Positions 28,418 through 37,277 of a stretch of DNA of 64,000 nucleotides are shown here, one piece after another. Source of the stretch: Myxococcus virescens (GTDB lineage Bacteria > Myxococcota > Myxococcia > Myxococcales > Myxococcaceae); the NCBI RefSeq assembly GCF_900101905.1, contig NZ_FNAJ01000005.1, forward strand, positions 201,293 to 265,292, in the 5' to 3' direction. Position 1 is the first letter of the stretch. Every line of letters begins with the position of its first letter. Both the position numbers and the translations under genes were made by a program. Below the pieces are notes generated by a model, which saw only the letters and a list, made by a program, of their open reading frames with translations, had not been told where the DNA came from and searched no databases.

Positions 28418-30616
28418 ATGACCCGCATACGCATCGGACAGCGCTGGAAACGCGAACCCGCGGCTTCCCCGCTCGATTCCATCGCACTGGAATTGGACGG
28501 GGTGGACCTTCTGTCCGGGGCCGTGGAGGAGTCTCTAGCAGAAGTCGTCCCCTCCCTGGTGCGCTCAGTTGCGGCGCTCGCGGGTGGACGTCAGAAACTG
28601 GCCCAGGTCTCCCTGCCCGAGGCCCACCTGGAGCTGGTGCTCCGCCGCATGGGGCCGGAGGTGGAGCTGCTGGTGGCCAACCTCTCCCGCCCTGCCCGGC
28701 TGATGCGCCCTCCCGTCCGGGTGGAGCTGGAGGAACTGGTGGAGGCGGTCCGAGAGGCCGGCGAGCGATTCCTCGCCGACGTCACCCGGGCGGGGCCCAA
28801 GGCGCTCGCCACCACCGTGGGGCAGGCCCTCAAGGAGCCGCTGAAAGGCCTGAACCGGCCCGCCCGTCCTCCTGACGAGGCGCCGGCCCGGCCCGCCACC
28901 CGGCGCGTGGAGCCCACGGAAGTCCCAGGCTTCGGCTTCGAGGTCCGGAACGCCGGGGCTCCCATGAGCCGTGGCGCCGCGCGGGGAACGGCCGGACTGC
29001 TTGCGCCCCTGCTGGCCGCGGGCGAGGTCTGGCTGTCGCTGCCCGGCAAGCCCGAGGCCTGGCGCGTCCCCGGCCCGCCGTTCCTGACGACGCTGGAGCT
29101 GTCGCGACTGGCGGTGGAGCTGGCGCGCACGGTGGAGCTGGGCGAAAGCCGCTTCGAGCTGGCCCCCGCGGGCGCGAAGCCTCCGCTCCTGGTCGACCTG
29201 AAGTCGGGCCAGGCGAAGGCGGGACGCACCGGGACGCCCTTCCCGCTCACGGGCACCGTGCTCGCCGCCGCCCTCTTCCACCTGGGCGAGTCCCTGGCCG
29301 CGGCCTTCGCGGAAGCGGACCACGCGCTGGTGGCCAACCCGTACCGGATGGAGCTGGCGGAGCGCTGCCGCGAGGGCCTTTCGCACCTGCGAGGCCCCGT
29401 GCAGCCCCCCGAGGCCAAGGGCGCGGCCCGCGAGAAGAAGGCCCGGGCCACGGGCCAGGGCACGTCACGGCCGTTGAAGGTCCCCGGCCGCTTGCGCCGG
29501 CTGCGCTTCGCGAAGCTGTGGGAGAAGCGCGGCCTGCCGGACGCGGAGGAATCGCGGCTGCTGCTGGGCCGGCACGGACCGGTGTACTGCGCGCCGCACC
29601 TGGCCTCCGCGTTCTCCCGAAAGGACGGAGAACTGCTGTGGAAACGCGCCGCGGCGTTGGGCGTGGCCGCGTCGGCGGATGGCCACGCGGTGGCGGCGGA
29701 CATCGCGCGCGTCTACGGCTTCACGGGCCGGGGCGGTGGCGCGCGCTGGCTGCATGACCACGACGGAATCCCGCTGGGCCCGCTGCTGCTGCGCAAGGAC
29801 GGCCTGCTGCTCACCTTGTCCGAGGACCGCACCGTCGTGGCCTTCGCGGAGGCCACGGGCCGCGAGGTCTGGCGCCTGGCGCCGCCGCGCACCCAGCGCA
29901 GCTGGCTGGCCACCCAGGGACACCGCGCGCTGGTGGGCACGGACTCGGGCTACCTCTATGGGCTCGACCTGGAGGACGGGCAGGTCCGCTACCGCATGCG
30001 CGCGCCCATGCCGTTCCACGGGCCCCCGGTGGCCTGGGGCCGGCGCTTCCTGGCCATGCTGGGCCGCGGCTCGCACTGGGCCGTGCTGCTCGCGGACGCG
30101 CACACCGGCGAATCCGTGTGGACGTATGAGCCGGACCTGTCCCACCTGTCCGCGCCGTTGCCCGTGGGCTCGCGGGTGTTCATCGCCGGAGAGCGCGAGC
30201 GCGAAGGCATGCTGCTCTGCCTGGACGCGAAGGGCCGGCGTCTCTGGGAGCGCCCGCTCAACCTGGGCCCTGGCCCCTTTGCGTTGGCGTCCCTCCCCCG
30301 CGCGGTCGTGGTGACGAGCGCCTCGGGCGCCGCCACCCGGGTGGCCGCATCCGGAACGGTGGACTGGCGCGTGGGCGCCGCGGGCGAGCCGCTCATCAGC
30401 GCGCTCCCCGCCCATACCGCGCGCGACATCACGCTGGTGCCGGGGGAGCGCGTCCGTGCCGTGGACCCCCGCGGCGGGCAGGTGCTCGCGGAGGTCCAGG
30501 CCGGCGTGGGGCTCGTCGCGCTCCAGGCCGACGTGCGCCTCAACCTCTACTTCCTGGACGATGCCGGCACGCTGTCCGCGTACCGGCTCGGCTCTCACTT
30601 CACGGTGGTGGAGTAA
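28418..30616 (+). CDS. PQQ-like beta-propeller repeat protein
   Basis: 732 residues without a signal peptide. The N-terminal 340 residues are Leu/Glu/Arg-rich with no recognised domain. From about residue 385 a series of blades has the DGELLWKR, TGREVWRLAPP, DLEDGQVRYRM, TGESVWTYEP, KGRRLWERPLNLG and GTVDWRVGA strings, the Trp-containing repeats of PQQ-type propellers. No cofactor is implied; such propellers often bind proteins. The lack of an export signal is unusual for this repeat class, so a cytoplasmic scaffold is possible. It is divergent from the HARE-HTH gene and convergent with the next gene. Confidence 0.72.
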   Translation: MTRIRIGQRWKREPAASPLDSIALELDGVDLLSGAVEESLAEVVPSLVRSVAALAGGRQKLAQVSLPEAHLELVLRRMGPEVELLVANLSRPARLMRPPVRVELEELVEAVREAGERFLADVTRAGPKALATTVGQALKEPLKGLNRPARPPDEAPARPATRRVEPTEVPGFGFEVRNAGAPMSRGAARGTAGLLAPLLAAGEVWLSLPGKPEAWRVPGPPFLTTLELSRLAVELARTVELGESRFELAPAGAKPPLLVDLKSGQAKAGRTGTPFPLTGTVLAAALFHLGESLAAAFAEADHALVANPYRMELAERCREGLSHLRGPVQPPEAKGAAREKKARATGQGTSRPLKVPGRLRRLRFAKLWEKRGLPDAEESRLLLGRHGPVYCAPHLASAFSRKDGELLWKRAAALGVAASADGHAVAADIARVYGFTGRGGGARWLHDHDGIPLGPLLLRKDGLLLTLSEDRTVVAFAEATGREVWRLAPPRTQRSWLATQGHRALVGTDSGYLYGLDLEDGQVRYRMRAPMPFHGPPVAWGRRFLAMLGRGSHWAVLLADAHTGESVWTYEPDLSHLSAPLPVGSRVFIAGEREREGMLLCLDAKGRRLWERPLNLGPGPFALASLPRAVVVTSASGAATRVAASGTVDWRVGAAGEPLISALPAHTARDITLVPGERVRAVDPRGGQVLAEVQAGVGLVALQADVRLNLYFLDDAGTLSAYRLGSHFTVVE

Positions 30617-30623
30617 CCCCGCG

Positions 30624-30650
30624 CGAAGGCCTAGTTGGCCGCGGCCTTCG
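30624..30650. terminator. Hairpin between convergent genes
   Basis: Arms cgaaggcc (30624-30631) and ggccttcg (30643-30650) around an 11-base loop. It overlaps the stop of the minus-strand gene and lies 7 bases after the stop of the propeller gene. Confidence 0.5.
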
Positions 30651-31545
30651 ACGGGTCGATCTCCTCCTCGGGCCGCTCTTCCTGGGTGGCGCCCTCCCAG
30701 GTCTCGCCAGCGCCGAGCTTCCATTCCGAGGGCACGTCCAGCTTCCACACGTAGGTGGCCGTCGCGGTGCCGCCCGACGCCGCGCTGGAGGAGAGGTTGA
30801 TGGTCATCTCCACCTTCGCCACCTCGTTCGGGAGCAGGTCCAGGTCGTAATGGCCCAGCACCATCTGCGGGGGGAACGCCCGGACGAAGCGCTCCGGGTG
30901 GTCAATCTTCATGGACGGGTCGGCGCCGCGCATCTCGCCCAGCAGCTTCCCCTTCGCGTCCGTGAGCTTCCACACCGTGTCGAACGTGGCGCTGGTCATC
31001 ATCTTCAGCACCTTGCCGTCATCCTTGAGCACGCGCTGCGCGCCCCACACCGCCAACTGCAGGCGGATCTGCGGCTTGCCCAGCACCATCACCACGTCGG
31101 AGGAGATGATGTCCAGGCGCATGCCCTTGTCCGTGGCCGACCACACCGGGCGGTAACGGCCCTCGCGCAGGCTGTCGAACGTCTTGCGCGTGTACTCGTA
31201 GAAGGCCTTGCGGTCCTTCGCGCGGTCATCCTTCGCGCCACTCTCCTCGCGCTTCTCCAGCTCCAGGAGGTAGTCGTCGAACTTCGTGTTCCCCTTGAAA
31301 CGCGTCAGGTGCGCGTCCACCTGATCGAAGTAGTTCTTGAAGAAGGGCTTCAACTCATCACGGTAGCTGGCCTCGTCCGGGTTGGCGCGCATCCAGCCCA
31401 CGCGTTCGAGGTACTCCGCGTGAATCCGTTGCTGATCCGCATCCCGCTGAGCCTCCAGCGCGCGACCGCTCGCGCTGCGATAGCTCATGACGGCGGCCAG
31501 CAGCACACCCGCGACGATGACGATGACTCCGAAGTAGCGCTTCAC
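30631..31545 (-). CDS. Membrane-anchored protein, function unknown
   Basis: 304 residues from a GTG at 31545, with AGGAGA nine bases upstream. One N-terminal membrane segment (YFGVIVIVAGVLLAAVM) is followed by a helical region (about 25-130) rich in charged residues and then a beta-rich domain (IISSDVVMVLGKPQIRLQLAVWG, ATFDTVWKLTDAKGKLLGEM, GTATATYVWKLDVP). The C-terminus is acidic. Topology suggests a periplasmic domain held to the inner membrane. I do not recognise the family. The start is 51 bases from that of the divergent MetX-like gene. Confidence 0.7.
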   Translation of the reverse strand: MKRYFGVIVIVAGVLLAAVMSYRSASGRALEAQRDADQQRIHAEYLERVGWMRANPDEASYRDELKPFFKNYFDQVDAHLTRFKGNTKFDDYLLELEKREESGAKDDRAKDRKAFYEYTRKTFDSLREGRYRPVWSATDKGMRLDIISSDVVMVLGKPQIRLQLAVWGAQRVLKDDGKVLKMMTSATFDTVWKLTDAKGKLLGEMRGADPSMKIDHPERFVRAFPPQMVLGHYDLDLLPNEVAKVEMTINLSSSAASGGTATATYVWKLDVPSEWKLGAGETWEGATQEERPEEEIDPSKAAAN

Positions 31546-31596
31546 GCGGCAGTCTCCTGTGCCTTTGTCCCGGCAGTGATATGAAAAATCCCCAAC

Positions 31597-32628
31597 GTGA
31601 TCCAGGCCACCGGGACCCACCTGTTCACCACGCCCCTTCCATTGGAGGAAGGAGAGCTGCTGGGCAATCCCCAGGTGGCCTGGGCGGCCTACGGAGAACC
31701 ATCAGACGGCAAAGCGGTGGTGTTGCTGCACGACCTCGCGCATTCGCACCTCGCGTTGGGCCCGCCGGAGGACTCGGCATACCAGCCCTCCGGCTGGGGA
31801 CGCGCCCTGGTGGGGGCGAACCTCGCGTTGGACCCCGCCATCACCCCCGTCTTCTCTCCCGGGTTGCTCGGCAGCCCTTTCGGCAGCACGTCGCCCGCGA
31901 CGGTGAATCCCGCGTCGGGGGAACGCTGGGGGCTCGAGCTGCCGCCGCTCACGGTGCAGGACATGGCGCGCGCCGTATCGGCCACGCTGCGCGCACAGGG
32001 GCTGACGAAGGTGCGCGCGCTGGTGGGCGTGGGCCTGGGCGCCCATGTGGCGCTGCGACTGGCGTCACTGTTCCCCGACCTGGCCGAGGGAGTGGTGGCC
32101 ATCGGCGCGGCGCGCGCGCTGCCCGAAGGCGTGCGCGAGAAGCTGGGCCTGTCCTGGCAGGTGCTGCGCGCGGACCCGGACTACCGGGACGGCCTCTACG
32201 CGCTGGACGCGCCGCCGCGAAAGACGATGCGCAAGCTGCGTCTGGACTTCCTGAAGCTGCTCTGCGGGCGTGAGTTCCTGGCCTCCGCGTACCCGGCCCC
32301 CGAAGCGGCCCGCGCCGCGCTGGAGGCGGAAGCGGACGCCTTCGCGGACGCCTTCGACGCCGTGTCCTGGGCGTCGCTGTGCTCGGCGTACGCGGGCAGC
32401 GACGTGTCGGACGGCTTCTCGCGAATCCGTGCGCGGGTGCTCCTGGTGACGGGGACGTCGGATGCCATGGCCCCGATGAACCGGGTGCGTGACACCTACC
32501 ACCTGCTGAGCGCGGCGGGCGTGAGCGCCCGTTTCCTCGAGCTGCCGGGGCCCGGGGACCACGCGGCACTGCTCCAGGACGCGGAGCGGCTCCATGGCCC
32601 GCTGAGCGACTTCCTGCGGCGGTGCTGA
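31597..32628 (+). CDS. MetX-like alpha/beta hydrolase lacking the nucleophile
   Basis: 343 residues from a GTG. The overall pattern is that of the homoserine O-acetyltransferase family: early AWAAYGEPSDGKAVVLLHDL, GSPFGSTSPATVNP (GSTGP-like), PPLTVQDMARA, and the late acid and base positions in VTGTSDAMAP and GPGDHAALLQD. At the nucleophile elbow, where MetX has GxSxGG, this protein reads VGVGLGA with glycine at residue 146. It should therefore not form the acyl-enzyme. It may be a pseudoenzyme or bind a ligand. Its stop abuts the convergent uridine kinase. Confidence 0.75.
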   Translation: MIQATGTHLFTTPLPLEEGELLGNPQVAWAAYGEPSDGKAVVLLHDLAHSHLALGPPEDSAYQPSGWGRALVGANLALDPAITPVFSPGLLGSPFGSTSPATVNPASGERWGLELPPLTVQDMARAVSATLRAQGLTKVRALVGVGLGAHVALRLASLFPDLAEGVVAIGAARALPEGVREKLGLSWQVLRADPDYRDGLYALDAPPRKTMRKLRLDFLKLLCGREFLASAYPAPEAARAALEAEADAFADAFDAVSWASLCSAYAGSDVSDGFSRIRARVLLVTGTSDAMAPMNRVRDTYHLLSAAGVSARFLELPGPGDHAALLQDAERLHGPLSDFLRRC

Positions 32629-33264
32629 CTAGTCCCGATTCACGGCGCCAGAGAGCTTGCCGCGAAGCGCGCCCACCAGCATGCCGATGGCAATCTCGTT
32701 GTTGCCGCCGTGCGGGATGATGATGTCCGCGAAGTGCTTGGACGGCTCCACGAAGCCCATGTGCATGGGCCGCACGTGGCGCAGGTACTGGCTCACCACG
32801 TGGTCGAAGTCGCGGCCGCGGTCCTTGATGTCGCGGGTGAGGCGCCGGAGGATGCGAAGGTCGTCGTCCGCGTCGACGTAGATCTTCACGTCCATCTCAT
32901 CCCGGACCTCCTTCATGTGGAGCACCAGGATGCCCTCGATGAGGATGATGTCGCCGGGGTCCACGTTCTTCGTCTGCGGCGTGCGCGACGAAGTGACGAA
33001 GTCGTAGACGGGCTTCTGGATGGGATGCCCGGACTTCAGCGCTTGCAGGTGCTGAACCAGCAGCTCCCTGTCGAAGGCATCCGGGTGGTCGAAGTTCACC
33101 TCACGCCTGTCCGCCAGCGGAAGGTCCTTCAAGTCCCGGTAGTATGAATCCTGATCGATGAAGGCCACGCGGCAATCGGCCAATGCCTCGCGTACCTTGC
33201 GGGCAACGGTGGTCTTGCCGGACGCGGTGCCGCCCGCGATTCCGACGACGAGGGGGGACGCCAT
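32629..33264 (-). CDS. udk: Uridine kinase
   Basis: 211 residues from the ATG at 33264 (MASPLVVGIAGGTASGKTTV), with the P-loop GGTASGKT at the start. Other family motifs are FIDQDSYYRDL, NFDHPDAFD, YDFVTSSR, ILIEGILVLH, and RRLTRDIKDRGRD. It phosphorylates uridine and cytidine with ATP or GTP in pyrimidine salvage. The length is typical. It lies 69 bases downstream of the DUF692 gene and ends at the stop of the convergent MetX-like gene. Confidence 0.95.
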   Translation of the reverse strand: MASPLVVGIAGGTASGKTTVARKVREALADCRVAFIDQDSYYRDLKDLPLADRREVNFDHPDAFDRELLVQHLQALKSGHPIQKPVYDFVTSSRTPQTKNVDPGDIILIEGILVLHMKEVRDEMDVKIYVDADDDLRILRRLTRDIKDRGRDFDHVVSQYLRHVRPMHMGFVEPSKHFADIIIPHGGNNEIAIGMLVGALRGKLSGAVNRD

Positions 33265-33333
33265 GTGGGCGCGACGTATCTTACCAGGACGACCAGCGCA
33301 AGGGTTCGGTCCAATCCCGGACAATTCTTCCCG

Positions 33334-34986
33334 CTATCCCTGGCGGATCAGCCCTCGCGCCCTCGCCGCCTCCAGCAACCCAGGGGCTACCTCCGCCTCG
33401 GCCATGGGCCGCACAGCGAGCATTCCCAGGAATTCACCCAAGGCCAGGGGCACCGACATCACGTCCGGTCCTCCCGCCCTGCGCCGCGCGACGAAGGACC
33501 AGGGCCCCGGGCCGGGCCTGCGCGCCACCTGGTTCAGCGAATCCAGGCCGGACAGCTCCAACGTGCCACACGCCCACGCACGGGCCGTGAGGTGCCGGCG
33601 CACGGCTCGGGCGGAATGGACCAGCTCGGACAGGTCCACGGGAAGCGACCCGACCCGCACGTCCTCCATCAACCCCACCTGCCCTGGCGCGGGGGCGGGC
33701 ACCCGCCGCGTGAACAGCGACGGCAGCAGCATCTCCAGCGTCAGCGCCGCCGACGCCCCCTCATCCGGTGACTCGCGCAGGCGGCGCATGGCCCAGGACG
33801 CGAAGGACTGACCGGGCGTCCGCGCCACGGAGTCGAAGAGCTTCCGGTACTCCTTCGAGCCGGTGAAGGCCGCCAGCCCCTCCCGCGTGCCCGCGAGCAA
33901 CAACCGGGTGAGCGGCCAATCGCGGTCCAGGACCTCCGCGACCACGGCCAGGCGGAAGTCCTGGTCCGCCAGCGTGCCCGCTTCGTCCTCCACGGAGGCC
34001 GCGGGCGCGGCGGCGTAACCCGCGTCGAACAAGGCCCAGGGCTGGCTGTCCTCCGTGAGTGGAGGCACGGCCGCGACAGCCGCCGGTACGCGCCACGTCA
34101 GCGGCGGACGCGCTCCCGCGGGCACCAGTTGGCGCAGGCGGCGCAAGGACATCCGGGCGACCTCGGGCGGGTGGCCATCCCCCTCGAAGGTGACGGCTCG
34201 CAGCGATGGGCAGCGCGGAATCAACGAGGCCAGCAGGTCGAACAGCTCCTCGCGCACCGGCTGCGTGTGGTCATCCACGTAGAAGCTGCGCGGCCCCCGG
34301 TGCGTCACCACGCCTCCGGCGATGTGCAGCTCGACGACCTGGTCGAGCGGAAAGCCGTCCAGCCCCGTCTCCAATGGCAGTCCCGCGGAGAGCTGATGGC
34401 TGAGCAGGTGCCCCAGGTCGAGCAGCAGCGGCGCCCCGGTGCGCGCGTGCAGCTTCGCCATGAAGTCGAGCACATGCCACTGCCCGCGCCGCGCGAGCAC
34501 CGCGGGGTTCTCCAGCGCGAGCGGCACGGACAGGTGTTGCTGGACCTGGAGCGCGTGGGACACGCACGCCTCCAGGCCCGCTTCGTTGAAGGGCGGCGTG
34601 AAGTAGAGGTAGCCCGGGAAGGGCTGCCCATCCACGTGCCACCAGCCCACGTCGTTGCCCACCCAGGGGCTCTCCACGGCGCGCGCGTGGGCGTCCAAAT
34701 CCCTCAAGGCCTGGACGGGCTCCAGCGCGGGCCCCCAGAGGTTGAGGTGGACGGGATGGAAGAGCACCGGGACGTCCTGGCGACGGCGCCACATCTCCGG
34801 GAACAGCGAGGCGTGCGCCTTCGACTCTTCCAAGGAGAGCGGCGCACTGTACTCCACGTAGTCGAAGAGGCCCGGTGACTCGTCCAGCAAGCGGTAGGGC
34901 TGCGGCACGTCCGCCACGCTCAGGTTGCTGCTCAACCCCAGGCCCCGCCAGGGCAGTGTCCACGTCTCGGAAACCGCATGCGTCAT
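33334..34986 (-). CDS. DUF692 (multinuclear iron oxidative enzyme family) fused to a C-terminal partner-like domain
   Basis: 550 residues from the ATG at 34986. Residues 1 to 290 follow the DUF692/MbnB TIM-barrel family: FHPVHLNLWGP, LALENPAVLA, LLLDLGHLLSH, VELHIAGG, VDDHTQPV and VTFEGDGHP supply the His, Asp and Glu residues expected to bind iron. Relatives modify cysteines in ribosomally made peptides, usually with a separate partner protein. Here about 240 extra residues follow, helical, with FRLAVVAEVLDRDWPL and LFDSVARTPGQSFASWAMRRL, possibly a fused partner. No Cys-rich precursor peptide gene is seen in the flanking gaps. The substrate is unknown. It is divergent from the GNAT gene. 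Confidence 0.78.
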   Translation of the reverse strand: MTHAVSETWTLPWRGLGLSSNLSVADVPQPYRLLDESPGLFDYVEYSAPLSLEESKAHASLFPEMWRRRQDVPVLFHPVHLNLWGPALEPVQALRDLDAHARAVESPWVGNDVGWWHVDGQPFPGYLYFTPPFNEAGLEACVSHALQVQQHLSVPLALENPAVLARRGQWHVLDFMAKLHARTGAPLLLDLGHLLSHQLSAGLPLETGLDGFPLDQVVELHIAGGVVTHRGPRSFYVDDHTQPVREELFDLLASLIPRCPSLRAVTFEGDGHPPEVARMSLRRLRQLVPAGARPPLTWRVPAAVAAVPPLTEDSQPWALFDAGYAAAPAASVEDEAGTLADQDFRLAVVAEVLDRDWPLTRLLLAGTREGLAAFTGSKEYRKLFDSVARTPGQSFASWAMRRLRESPDEGASAALTLEMLLPSLFTRRVPAPAPGQVGLMEDVRVGSLPVDLSELVHSARAVRRHLTARAWACGTLELSGLDSLNQVARRPGPGPWSFVARRRAGGPDVMSVPLALGEFLGMLAVRPMAEAEVAPGLLEAARARGLIRQG

Positions 34987-35102
34987 GCGCTCAACGTAGA
35001 CGCGCCCCGCGTCCACCGCCACCCGCGACTGCCGGGCAGTGGCGCGATGAACGCACCCGAGGTCGGGTATGCTCGCCGATTCCCCTCACCCCAGGAGCCG
35101 CG

Positions 35103-35918
35103 ATGCCCGCCCCCTCACGCGTCGAGATAGATGAGTCCAACGCGCAGTACCGTGGAGCCTGGAGGCGCTTCGCCCTGGGCAGCAAGTCGGGTGAAGTGGT
35201 GGAGCGACCCGAGGTCTACATCACCGCCTGCCACGTCGCCTGGTCGATGATGAACTCCGCCTTCCTGCGCGCGCCCGTCGAAACGGAACAAGCGCTGGCG
35301 GCCGCGGCGGCCTCGGCGGCGCGCTACTTCTCCGCCGGTAGACATGGCTGGAGCTTCGTCGTCTGCGACGACTGGCTGGCCCCCTCCATGCGCGACAACG
35401 CGCCATCCATCCTCGCCTGGTACGGGCTCAAGTCCGAGATGGACGTCACCGGCATGGTGGCGGACCGGCTGGCGCCCTCCATTCACCCACGGCCTCCGTT
35501 CACCATGCGTCCCGTCACGGATACGTGGGGCCGGCAGGCCGTGGCCGACATCAACGCCAACGTCTACGACGTCCCCCGCCACTTCGGCCGTGAAGCCTTC
35601 GACGAGGACACGCTCTACACCCCGGACTGCCAGGGCTTCGTGGCGTGCCGCGACGAAGAGGCCGCGGCCAGCACGGTGGTGCTGCGCGTGGATGCCGCCG
35701 CCTACGTCGCCCTGGTGGCGACCCAGCCGCAATACCGCCGGCAAGGTGCCGCAGAGGCCGTGATGCGACATGCGCTGGCCAAGGCCCATCAGGACTGGGG
35801 CACCGAGCGCACCGTCCTCCACGCCACGAGCGAAGGCGAGCCTGTCTATACCCGCATGGGCTACCGGCCGGTGACGCGCTTCCGCATGTACATGGCGCCT
35901 CCACCAGGCCAGGGCTGA
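35103..35918 (+). CDS. GNAT-family N-acetyltransferase
   Basis: 271 residues from the ATG at 35103, with AGGAG six bases before. The C-terminal 140 residues hold the GNAT fold with the acetyl-CoA motif ATQPQYRRQGAAEAVMRHAL and the C-terminal strand YTRMGYRPVTRFRMYM. The N-terminal 130 residues (ending DRLAPSIHPRPPFTMRPV) may be a second, degenerate GNAT unit, since its WSFVVCDDWLAP and GLKSEMDVTGMV pattern is similar. The substrate is unknown. It is divergent from the DUF692 gene, with 116 bases between starts. Confidence 0.8.
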   Translation: MPAPSRVEIDESNAQYRGAWRRFALGSKSGEVVERPEVYITACHVAWSMMNSAFLRAPVETEQALAAAAASAARYFSAGRHGWSFVVCDDWLAPSMRDNAPSILAWYGLKSEMDVTGMVADRLAPSIHPRPPFTMRPVTDTWGRQAVADINANVYDVPRHFGREAFDEDTLYTPDCQGFVACRDEEAAASTVVLRVDAAAYVALVATQPQYRRQGAAEAVMRHALAKAHQDWGTERTVLHATSEGEPVYTRMGYRPVTRFRMYMAPPPGQG

Positions 35919-35979
35919 GCCACACACGGTGCTCGGCACGGGGGAGTAAAAACAGACTCACGCCATTTCGAGCGAGTGA

Positions 35980-36009
35980 CTGGCTTTTTCTACCGAGCTT
36001 GAAAGCCAG
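35980..36009. terminator. Hairpin after the GNAT gene
   Basis: Arms ctggcttt (35980-35987) and aaagccag (36002-36009) with a 14-base loop, 61 bases after the stop, in an AT-richer stretch. Confidence 0.35.
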
Positions 36010-36024
36010 CCGCTCCGTCGCATT

Positions 36025-36065
36025 GAAGAATGCCGCTCTCGCATGAACTGCGGCCCACATTCTTC
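36025..36065. promoter_or_regulatory. Second hairpin in the leader of the next gene
   Basis: GAAGAATG (36025-36032) pairs with CATTCTTC (36058-36065), and inside it ccgc pairs with gcgg with a ccca bulge. It ends 82 bases before the downstream start. It could be a regulatory leader structure or part of a terminator pair. Confidence 0.35.
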
Positions 36066-36147
36066 GATGGCGGGGAGGTTGTGGCAGACTGATCCGTGAG
36101 GGGGCTTGCTGCACGTCTTGCATCGCCCAGCCACACGGAGTCCGCAC

Positions 36148-36981
36148 ATGGCCAAGTGGGATGATCTCGTCCTGGCGATTCCACCGCACGCGGGCGGCAG
36201 GTCTCAGGCTCCCGCCGCGGTCACGCTGCTGGAGACACTCCTCGGCCTTCACGAAGCACAGCTCACCCTCCTTCGCGGGTTGCATCGCGACGTCCGGCCG
36301 CTGCAGGAAGGTCCCTTCCTGGCCGGGCGGCTCCACCTGGACGCCGTGCGTGCCCCTCAGGCCACCCGCGACGAACAGCTGGAGCGGCTGAAGTCCGCGC
36401 GGAGCTGCTTCACGGAAGCCATGGGCACCGAGCGCGACAAGGCGCGGCTGTCGTTCATCGCCCTGCACCTGGGCCTCTGCTGGCTGCTGCTGGGCGCGGA
36501 GCGGGATGCGCGGGAGTGGACGCAACTGGCCCACCGCACGGCCGTGGAGGCCATGAAGGACATCCTGGTGGAAGCCTCGAAGCACCAGGGCCTCACCCAG
36601 AACCGGTACCTGGATCCGGCGCTCACCTTCTTCATGTTCTTCACCAGCACGGCCACGCTGGGCGCGGGCTACCTCTTCTGGGACCGGGTGCTCAGCAAGC
36701 GCACGGGCACGGTGATGCGGCGCGCGCTGGGGCAGATGCAGGCGCTGGCGGACTACGTGGACATGCTGGGCGAGGTCCGCCTCCGCCTGGGCGAGCTCCC
36801 CCATGACGTCGCCCGATACGAGCTGACCCACGGCGTGGACGAACGGCAGTCCGTCGCCCGCATCACCATCCGGAAGCTCATCAACGACCGGGAAGCCATC
36901 TACTTCAACGGCCGGGAGACCCGGAAGGTCACCTGGAATGACCAGGAACGCTCCGAGGTCATCACCCGCGAGCTGATCTGA
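36148..36981 (+). CDS. Protein of unknown function
   Basis: 277 residues from the ATG at 36148, with GGAG upstream. The N-terminal 140 residues are helical and charged (LLETLLGLHEAQLTLLRGLHRDVRPL, LHLGLCWLLLGAERDAREW). A hydrophobic segment near 155-175 (ALTFFMFFTSTATLGAGYLFW) could span the membrane or be buried. The C-terminal part is polar, ending in FNGRETRKVTWNDQERSEVITREL. No known motif. It stands alone between the GNAT gene and the two-component pair. Confidence 0.65.
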   Translation: MAKWDDLVLAIPPHAGGRSQAPAAVTLLETLLGLHEAQLTLLRGLHRDVRPLQEGPFLAGRLHLDAVRAPQATRDEQLERLKSARSCFTEAMGTERDKARLSFIALHLGLCWLLLGAERDAREWTQLAHRTAVEAMKDILVEASKHQGLTQNRYLDPALTFFMFFTSTATLGAGYLFWDRVLSKRTGTVMRRALGQMQALADYVDMLGEVRLRLGELPHDVARYELTHGVDERQSVARITIRKLINDREAIYFNGRETRKVTWNDQERSEVITRELI

Positions 36982-37074
36982 CGCCGGGCGCTGTCACCGT
37001 CCCGTCAAAACCTGTTTTCAGGATTGCCTCGGCGATACGTCAGACCGGCCCGCCATAGTAGCGGCACTTCCTTG

Positions 37075-37182
37075 ATGGGGGCGAAGGTGACGGCGCAGAC
37101 GATGCTCGTGTTCATTCCAGTGATTCTCCTACTCGCCGCGGCGGTTGCGATTCCGCGGCCCCGCCGGCGCTCACGCCGGTAG
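37075..37182 (+). CDS. Possible small membrane protein (35 aa)
   Basis: ATG at 37075 opens a 35-codon frame with one hydrophobic stretch (MLVFIPVILLLAAAVAIP) and a basic end (PRRRSRR). A second ATG at 37102 starts directly at the hydrophobic part. No good ribosome-binding site is seen. It lies in the 296-base gap before the response regulator. Confidence 0.25.
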   Translation: MGAKVTAQTMLVFIPVILLLAAAVAIPRPRRRSRR

Positions 37183-37277
37183 TCGTAGTCACGGCCGGGG
37201 GTGCGCCCCGGCCGTCTCCCTGGCCCGGGCGGGTGTAGAGTGCGGCAGTCGTCGCAACCCTCCCCTCCCGAGCAGCC

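Noticed and set aside
37008..37024. aacctgttttcaggatt as a LexA-type box or terminator
   Set aside because: Only a 4-bp stem with a tttt loop, and it does not fit a known SOS box; too short to support.
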